A stretch of DNA of 11,581 nt from Clostridiales bacterium UBA7044 (lineage in GTDB: Bacteria; Bacillota; Clostridia; Oscillospirales; Oscillospiraceae). The DNA is taken from positions 1-11,581 of the forward strand of contig DLAP01000068.1 in assembly GCA_002493965.1 (NCBI GenBank). Reading direction: 5' to 3'. The position numbers and the translations under genes were made by a program. Of this stretch, positions 7,896-11,581 are shown piece by piece; position 1 is the stretch's first letter; the number at the start of each line of letters is the position of its first letter. The notes under the pieces are model-generated. The model ran no database searches and was not told where the DNA came from. It saw nothing but the letters and a program-made list of their open reading frames with translations.

Positions 7896-8056
7896 GGAAA
7901 CTCTGAATAAATCGTCTGCGGCTGAGGGCGGGATCTTTTGCCCCAATCGTACAGTTTGAAAAATTGGAAATACACAAAGTATACCTCAATTTTCCAAACT
8001 TTCGCTTGCGCCAAAATCTCTCCGCCTCAGCTCTTGCCGATTTAATCATAGCTTCC
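7896..8056 (+). repeat. Foldback repeat (MITE-like), copy 1
   Basis: 161-bp element whose two halves are imperfect inverted copies of each other, about 70 bp per arm and roughly three quarters identical by eye. The left end reads GGAAACTCTGAATAAATCG; the right end, reverse-complemented, reads GGAAGCTATGATTAAATCG. The inner part adds a 13-bp stem with one mismatch (AGTTTGAAAAATTG against CAATTTTCCAAACT) and an ATAC/GTAT tip. TTAA flanks both ends (7892-7895 and 8057-8060), either a 4-bp target duplication or an extension of the inverted repeat. A diverged second copy lies inverted at 10964-11227. No transposase or convincing gene is inside. Confidence 0.85.
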
Positions 8057-8062
8057 TTAAAG

Positions 8063-8114
8063 AAAAAGCGCCGCCTCTTCCCGGTATTTCCGGCAGAAGA
8101 GGCGGCGTCTTTTT
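8063..8114. terminator. Two-sided terminator between convergent genes
   Basis: Strong hairpin: CGCCGCCTCTTC (8069-8080) pairs with 8096-8107, flanked by AAAAAG and CTTTTT with one bulged T. The loop holds a second small hairpin (CCGG-TATTT-CCGG, 8081-8093). It ends the LURP-one gene transcript on plus and the rluA transcript on minus; the rluA stop codon lies in its T run. Confidence 0.88.
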
Positions 8115-8970
8115 ATATTTGCGCGTCCATCCTGGATTCCAGTATCAGGTTTTCCCCGGTCATGGGATGGACAAGTTCCAGTCGTTTGGCGCACAGTATT
8201 TGATAGCTTAGTCCCAGTTCTGTCGATAAGACCTGAGATTCCGGGCTTCCGTACTGGGGATCCCCCAGAATGGGAAATCCCATGTAAGCACAGTGGACCC
8301 GAAGCTGATGGGTCCTGCCTGTCACCGGCCGCAGTTCCAGTTTACATAACTTCTCCATGCGCTTCAAAACCCGGTATTCCGTCCGGGCAGGCTTCCCCTC
8401 CGGACTGACATAGCGAAGGAGGCTGGGCAGAGGGCGTCTGGCAATGGGCGCGTCAATGGTTCCCCTGTCCCCTTCCGGCCTGCCATAGACCCAGGCGTGA
8501 TAGGTTTTGCGGATATCCCCATTCTGCAATAAGGTATGGACATGGGCGTTCTTTGCCAGCAGGACGATGCCGAAGGTGTCCCGGTCCAGCCGGGTCACGG
8601 GATGAAAGGCGGAGTTTTGCCCGGTTCTGCGGTAATATCCCGCCACAAAGTTTGCCAGGGTCCCTTCATTTTTTACCCGGGAGGGATGGATCAGCATTCC
8701 CGCAGGCTTGTCTACCGCCAGAATGTGGTCATCCTCGTACAGAACAGTGAGAGGGCCATCCTCCGCCGGATATTCCGGGGCTTCTTCATCCGAAGATACG
8801 GTGATCACGTCTCCGGGCTTCACCGGATAATTCGTATGCTGGGGCACGCCGTTCACCTGGATGCCTTCTCCCCATTTCAGCCTGTTCATCAGCGAGGAAG
8901 ACATTTTCATCTCTCCCCGCAGGAAGGAGGACAGTCTCCCCTCCCGGGCAGCAATGCACCTCAGTTCCAT
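8113..8970 (-). CDS. RluA-family pseudouridine synthase
   Basis: 285-aa RNA-modifying enzyme that isomerises specific uridines of rRNA or tRNA to pseudouridine. An N-terminal S4-like RNA-binding region (about 10-60, with QVNG and KPGDVI) precedes the catalytic domain (about 75-270). The catalytic aspartate is D129 in TRLDRDTFG, where the usual serine before the glycine is phenylalanine. The later family motif GRTHQLRVH and the ending GDPQYG are intact. The ATG at 8970 is chosen because GGAAGGAG lies seven bases upstream and the S4 region starts at once; the open frame continues to 9084 but would overlap the GNAT gene. It lies 17 bp downstream of that gene on the same strand, so they are probably co-transcribed. 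The exact target nucleotide (RluC-, RluD- or YlyB-like) cannot be read from sequence. Confidence 0.92.
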   Translation of the reverse strand: MELRCIAAREGRLSSFLRGEMKMSSSLMNRLKWGEGIQVNGVPQHTNYPVKPGDVITVSSDEEAPEYPAEDGPLTVLYEDDHILAVDKPAGMLIHPSRVKNEGTLANFVAGYYRRTGQNSAFHPVTRLDRDTFGIVLLAKNAHVHTLLQNGDIRKTYHAWVYGRPEGDRGTIDAPIARRPLPSLLRYVSPEGKPARTEYRVLKRMEKLCKLELRPVTGRTHQLRVHCAYMGFPILGDPQYGSPESQVLSTELGLSYQILCAKRLELVHPMTGENLILESRMDAQI

Positions 8971-8987
8971 CTTCGCGCTCCTTCCAT

Positions 8988-9455
8988 CTATGCCCTGATC
9001 ATTCTGTAAAAGGTTCCCGGGCCCATGCCAGTTACCTGGGTAAACGGCACTCCAACAATTCGAAATCCGGCCCTCTGATAGCACCGCACTGCCCGTTCGT
9101 TCCAGGTGCGGACCTCAAGATACAGCGGCTTGCCGGGACAGCGTTGCTTTGACAGAGCATAGGCCTCCTCCAGGATCTTTTGTCCATAGCCCTGGCCGCA
9201 GCATTCCGGTTTCACGCCGATGCCAACGAATACCGCTTGGTCTTCTTCCAGAAGATTGGTAAAGCCAACAAGCTGCTCTCCCCAATACCAGGCCATGTAA
9301 TTCCCCTCCCGCTGAGGATTGCAGAATCCTGTCCGCTCTTCCAGCATTTTTTCATAGGGAGGAAGGTTATAGGCAACGTATGCCCCCGCATATTTCCACG
9401 CACATATCTCTCGCTTTTCCGCCTGGGTAAGGGGATACCTGGGGGTCATTTTCAT
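8988..9455 (-). CDS. GNAT-family N-acetyltransferase
   Basis: 155-aa acetyl-CoA-dependent acetyltransferase with a single GNAT domain. The acetyl-CoA pyrophosphate loop is visible as the motif A strand-loop-helix VGIGVKPECCGQGYGQKIL (about 77-95). The motif B segment with NERAVRCYQRAGF lies near 117-129. The acceptor substrate is unknown; length and motifs are RimI-like, but nothing shows a ribosomal target. I start at the ATG at 9455, with an AGGAAAG site nine bases upstream; ATG 9449 is an alternative, while GTG 9494 lies near the rplT terminator and lacks a good site. The gene sits downstream of rplT on the same strand and may be reached by read-through past the terminator; I see no convincing promoter of its own. 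Confidence 0.85.
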   Translation of the reverse strand: MKMTPRYPLTQAEKREICAWKYAGAYVAYNLPPYEKMLEERTGFCNPQREGNYMAWYWGEQLVGFTNLLEEDQAVFVGIGVKPECCGQGYGQKILEEAYALSKQRCPGKPLYLEVRTWNERAVRCYQRAGFRIVGVPFTQVTGMGPGTFYRMIRA

Positions 9456-9509
9456 AAAATTACACTTTCCTATTGTCCGTGCAAACCACAACACTTTCTG
9501 ATCTTCAAT

Positions 9510-9542
9510 AAAAAGGCCCTGCCGACAACCAGCAGGGCCTTT
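9510..9542 (-). terminator. Terminator of the infC-rpmI-rplT operon
   Basis: An 11-bp stem (9512-9522 with 9532-9542, nine-base loop) ends in TTTTTATT when read on the minus strand, just after the rplT stop codon. Confidence 0.9.
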
Positions 9543-9553
9543 ATGCGTTTGTC

Positions 9554-9910
9554 TTAGTTCAGAGCAGCCTTGGCCTTCTCCACAACAGCGGCGAACGCGG
9601 CGCTGTCCTGAATCGCCATCTCAGACAGGCTCTTCCGGTTCATCTCGATACCGGCCTTCTTGATGCCGTTCATGAAGGTGGAGTAGTTCATGCCGTAGGG
9701 AGCGACAGAAGCGCTGATCCGGGCGATCCACAGGCGGCGGTAGTCACGCTTCTTCTGCTTGCGGCCCTTGAAAGCGTAATTGCCGGACTTCATGACCTGC
9801 TGCTTGGCCATCTTGAAGTGCTTGGACTTGGAACCCCAATAGCCCTTTGCCAGCTTCAGGGTAGCATTTCTTCTCTTGCGCGTCATCATTGCGCCTTTAA
9901 CTCTAGCCAT
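9554..9910 (-). CDS. rplT: 50S ribosomal protein L20
   Basis: 118-aa primary 23S rRNA-binding protein, essential for early assembly of the large subunit. It opens with MARVKGAMMTRKRR and the highly basic extended tail typical of L20, followed by the globular part with YRRLWIARI and YSTFMNGIKKAGI. Length equals the family norm. An AAGGAGG site precedes the ATG. It is the last gene of the operon, 22 bp after rpmI. In Firmicutes, L20 binds the leader of this operon and favours its termination, and the leader upstream of infC here has the matching layout. Confidence 0.98.
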   Translation of the reverse strand: MARVKGAMMTRKRRNATLKLAKGYWGSKSKHFKMAKQQVMKSGNYAFKGRKQKKRDYRRLWIARISASVAPYGMNYSTFMNGIKKAGIEMNRKSLSEMAIQDSAAFAAVVEKAKAALN

Positions 9911-9932
9911 GTTTCAGTATCCTCCTTCTGCC

Positions 9933-10130
9933 TTACTTGTAAGGGATCATCTTTTTGATTGCGTCAACGTTGGTCACGTCGGCGTAAGCGGTAGCACGCA
10001 GATGGCGGGTACGCTTGGTGGTCTTCTTGGTCAGGATGTGGCTCTTGTAAGCGCTGGCTCTCTTCACCTTACCGGTCTTGGTCAGGTTGAATCTCTTCTT
10101 TGCACCGCTATGGGTCTTCAGCTTGGGCAT
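9933..10130 (-). CDS. rpmI: 50S ribosomal protein L35
   Basis: 65-aa basic protein of the large ribosomal subunit. It begins MPKLKTHSGAKKRF and has the Lys/Arg-rich KSHILTKKTTKRTRHLR stretch characteristic of bL35. Length is normal. GGAAGGAG is placed eight bases before the ATG. It lies between infC (37-bp gap) and rplT (22-bp gap), the conserved gene order in bacteria. Confidence 0.98.
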   Translation of the reverse strand: MPKLKTHSGAKKRFNLTKTGKVKRASAYKSHILTKKTTKRTRHLRATAYADVTNVDAIKKMIPYK

Positions 10131-10167
10131 AGGTGGTTCTCCTTCCGTAATCGTTTGTACTAAATCT

Positions 10168-10686
10168 TTACTTGTTATTCTTGGGGGTCAGGAACATTCC
10201 CATGAAGCGGCCCTCCAGCTTGGGATTCTTCTCCATGGACGCGATCTCAGCGCAATTGGCGGCAAAATCGAGAAGCAGCTTTTCACCTAAGTTGGTGTGC
10301 GCCATCTCACGGCCCCGGAAACGGACGCTGACCTTCACCCGGTTGCCGTCGCTCAGGAACTTCTGGGCGGCACGCACCTTAGTGTCAAAGTCATTGGTGT
10401 CAATACCGGGACTCATACGAATCTCCTTAATTTCCACCACCCGCTGGTTTTTCCGGGCTTCCTTCTCCCGCTTCTTCTGGTCGAAGCAGAATTTGGAATA
10501 GTCCATGATCTTGCAGACAGGGGGAACGGCATTGGGCGAGATCTTCACCAGATCCAGGCCCTGTTCCTCTGCCATAGCGTTGGCCTCAGCCGCAGACACG
10601 ATGCCGAGCTGGACGCCGTCAACGCCGATCAGCCGGATTTCCTTGTCCCGAATGTCCTCATTGAGCTGATGATCTAATTTTGCGAT
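10168..10686 (-). CDS. infC: Translation initiation factor IF-3, ATC start
   Basis: 172-aa factor that binds the 30S subunit, keeps it apart from 50S and proofreads start-codon and initiator-tRNA choice. The N-terminal domain includes the LNEDIR and VRLIG-like opening plus KIMDYSKF. The C-terminal domain contains KEIRMSPGIDTNDF and VKVSVRFRGRE. I start it at ATC (10684-10686): TTGGAGG (10695-10701) ends eight bases upstream, the protein then opens IAKLDHQLNEDIR, and no ATG or usable GTG lies at that distance. The next upstream in-frame ATG, at 10737, sits inside the leader terminator hairpin. Non-AUG starts (AUU, AUC, AUA) are a known infC hallmark allowing autoregulation, because IF-3 rejects them. 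Length matches the family with this start. First gene of the operon. Confidence 0.93.
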   Translation of the reverse strand: MAKLDHQLNEDIRDKEIRLIGVDGVQLGIVSAAEANAMAEEQGLDLVKISPNAVPPVCKIMDYSKFCFDQKKREKEARKNQRVVEIKEIRMSPGIDTNDFDTKVRAAQKFLSDGNRVKVSVRFRGREMAHTNLGEKLLLDFAANCAEIASMEKNPKLEGRFMGMFLTPKNNK

Positions 10687-10828
10687 GGTAAGCACCTCCA
10701 AATAAACAACAAAAAAGCGGATGCCTGGCATCCGCATACTCCCATACGCTTCCCCGGGGGGAAGAAAGGAAATATTGACCGTTTTGCTTGCGCTTACGGT
10801 GAGGCGGATGTTCAGCCTTCTTTATTAC
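10687..10828 (-). promoter_or_regulatory. infC leader, putative L20-type attenuator
   Basis: About 140 bases of 5' leader. In order on the minus strand: segment A CATCCGC (10804-10810), a small ACCGT/ACGGT hairpin (10778-10800), a CTTCCCC/GGGGAAG hairpin (10749-10764), segment B (10727-10735), segment C (10717-10725) and a T run. B pairs with C to make the terminator; A can pair with the same bases of B (7 bp, plus CTC:GAG beyond a bulge) to make an antiterminator. This matches the known L20 leader logic of Firmicutes. The fit to that RNA family is inferred from position and layout, not from a model search. Confidence 0.75.
10711..10735 (-). terminator. Attenuator hairpin upstream of infC
   Basis: GCGGATGC and GCATCCGC (8 bp, triloop) followed by six T on the minus strand, ending about 25 bases before the infC start. 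A conditional terminator in front of infC rather than the end of another gene, because no gene lies between it and the promoter at 10835-10863. Confidence 0.85.
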
Positions 10829-10834
10829 CGGGTA

Positions 10835-10863
10835 ATCCTATCACACTTTTTTCCATATGTCAA
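10835..10863 (-). promoter_or_regulatory. infC operon promoter
   Basis: On the minus strand, a perfect -35 TTGACA (10858-10863), a 17-bp spacer and -10 TAGGAT (10835-10840, 4 of 6) preceded by TGA, giving an extended -10. Expected start near 10828. The stretch 10864-10963 upstream of it holds only short weak hairpins and no gene. Confidence 0.85.
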
Positions 10864-10963
10864 GTCTTTTTCTGATTTCTGAACCCTTTTTCCGGTTCCC
10901 AAACGCTTTATTTTCTTCCCCGGACGGAATATCTTATGCGAGGCCTGGGTAGGATTATTCCAG

Positions 10964-11227
10964 GGAAGCTCTGATGAAATCGGCAAGAGCAGATGCCGAG
11001 AGATTTTGCCACAAGCGAAAGTGTGGAAAATATGGGAATACTGGATGTATTTCTCTTTCCCGGGGACCCCATAAAGGGCGTAGCCCTTTATGGGGAGAGG
11101 AGGAGTCCGAACATAGTCGGAGTTTTCCGCTTGCGGGAAACGAAGCATTATGTTTGGTACTCCGACGACCTGTACGATTGGGGCAAAAGATCCGTCAGCT
11201 GCCGCCGACAATTTATTCAGAGTTTCC
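10964..11227 (-). repeat. Foldback repeat (MITE-like), copy 2 with extra core
   Basis: 264-bp relative of the 161-bp element at 7896-8056, in inverse orientation. The ends match (GGAAGCTCTGATGAAATCGG at 10964; GGAAACTCTGAATAAATTG read inward from 11227), as do the sub-terminal stretches AGAGATTTTG...AAGCGAAAG and TGTACGATTGGGGCAAAAGATC. About 100 bp more lies in the centre (roughly 11055-11170): a perfect 13-bp hairpin (11067-11079 with 11083-11095, loop GTA) and a second stem (11122-11130 with 11133-11141). The flanks CCAG and CCGG are not a clean target duplication. The end is 5 bp past the aspartate kinase stop codon. Confidence 0.82.
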
Positions 11228-11232
11228 CCGGG

Positions 11233-11581
11233 TTACTCTCCTACCATGGTCCCCGGTTCCCCGGTGAAGGCGGACAGGACCTCGATTTGAATCCCATGCT
11301 CCCGGGCAAGCTCCACGCTCCGGTCATGGAGCACCTGAGCCCCGTTTTCAATCAGGGCCAGCATATCCCCATAGCCGATCCGGCCAAACCGGATGGCGTC
11401 CGGATAGACCCGGGGATCCCGGTCGTAGACCCCGTCCACGTCGGTAAAGATCTGACACTTCGCCGCCTTCAGCCAGGCAGCCAGAGCCACCGCCGTAGTG
11501 TCCGAGCCGCCCCGGCCCAGGGTGGTCACGTCCCCCTCCGGATCCACCCCCTGGAAGCCCGCCACTACCACGATTTTCCCG
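11233..11581 (-). CDS. lysC: Aspartate kinase, 3' part, apparently without ACT domains
   Basis: The last 115 codons of aspartokinase, which phosphorylates aspartate in the first step to lysine, threonine, methionine and diaminopimelate; the 5' part lies beyond the right edge. Visible catalytic-domain motifs are the opening VVVAGFQG, the substrate loop TTLGRGGSDTTAVALA, the nucleotide-binding TDVDGVYDRDPR and GAQVLHDRSVELA. The frame ends with a clean TAA right after SAFTGEPGTMVGE, which is where the catalytic domain gives way to two regulatory ACT domains in the usual enzyme of about 400 aa. No ACT-like sequence follows in any minus-strand frame up to the infC promoter. So it is either a natural catalytic-only form, with ACT encoded elsewhere, or a truncated gene. 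Foldback copy 2 begins 5 bp after the stop. Confidence 0.92.
   Translation of the reverse strand, partial: GKIVVVAGFQGVDPEGDVTTLGRGGSDTTAVALAAWLKAAKCQIFTDVDGVYDRDPRVYPDAIRFGRIGYGDMLALIENGAQVLHDRSVELAREHGIQIEVLSAFTGEPGTMVGE

Noticed and set aside
10825..11211. 128-codon open frame on the minus strand downstream of and in frame with lysC
   Set aside because: Tested as a possible detached ACT domain, but it is translated from the foldback repeat and runs through the infC promoter; no ACT-like pattern.
1..11581. CRISPR array, tRNA or rRNA gene, phage or defence system
   Set aside because: No regularly spaced repeats, no cloverleaf or rRNA-like stretch, and every sizeable gene belongs to a housekeeping family or a small conserved unknown.

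Overview
The window is a piece of a Gram-positive anaerobe chromosome, most likely class Clostridia (Oscillospiraceae-like). The reasons are the moderately high GC, the AGGAGG-type ribosome binding sites, the infC-rpmI-rplT operon with a leader attenuator of the Firmicutes kind, a ROK glucokinase with a zinc-type Cys motif, and small P-loop and LURP-one-like proteins that I associate with this class. This assignment is inference. It looks like core housekeeping chromosome, with no phage, plasmid, CRISPR, tRNA or rRNA signal. Two related foldback repeats are the only mobile-looking DNA.

Layout. Positions 1-195 hold a strong sigma-A promoter and a candidate Pho box. 196-4298 (+) is a phosphate module: a Na+/phosphate cotransporter with a C-terminal PhoU-like domain, a PhoB/PhoP-type response regulator and a PhoR-type histidine kinase. 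The last two overlap by 4 bp. A bidirectional terminator separates this from a small P-loop ATPase-like gene (4346-4753, -) with its own promoter. Glucose-6-phosphate isomerase (4897-6201, -) is divergent from a ROK glucokinase (6439-7386, +), and a LURP-one/YxjI-like gene (7425-7895, +) follows the kinase. Foldback repeat copy 1 (7896-8056) and a two-sided terminator come next. An RluA-type pseudouridine synthase (8113-8970, -) lies downstream of a GNAT acetyltransferase (8988-9455, -). The infC-rpmI-rplT translation operon (10686 down to 9554, -) has a textbook promoter and a three-segment attenuator leader. Foldback copy 2 (10964-11227) follows, and the window ends inside an aspartate kinase gene (11233 to beyond 11581, -).

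How the genes work together. Genes 1-3 form a plausible self-regulated phosphate uptake unit: sensor, regulator and transporter in one transcript, behind paired TTTACA repeats spaced 11 bp. Glucokinase and phosphoglucose isomerase catalyse the first two steps of glycolysis and share a divergent promoter region. The IF-3/L35/L20 operon is probably feedback-controlled twice: by L20 at the leader terminator, and by IF-3 through a non-canonical AUC start codon on its own mRNA.

The least ordinary content is the pair of 161-bp and 264-bp foldback elements. Each abuts the stop codon of the preceding gene in the same relative orientation. One copy carries an extra central module of about 100 bp with a perfect 13-bp hairpin. 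The copy beside the aspartate kinase follows a stop codon that falls at the catalytic/ACT domain boundary, so this enzyme appears to lack its feedback-sensing ACT domains.
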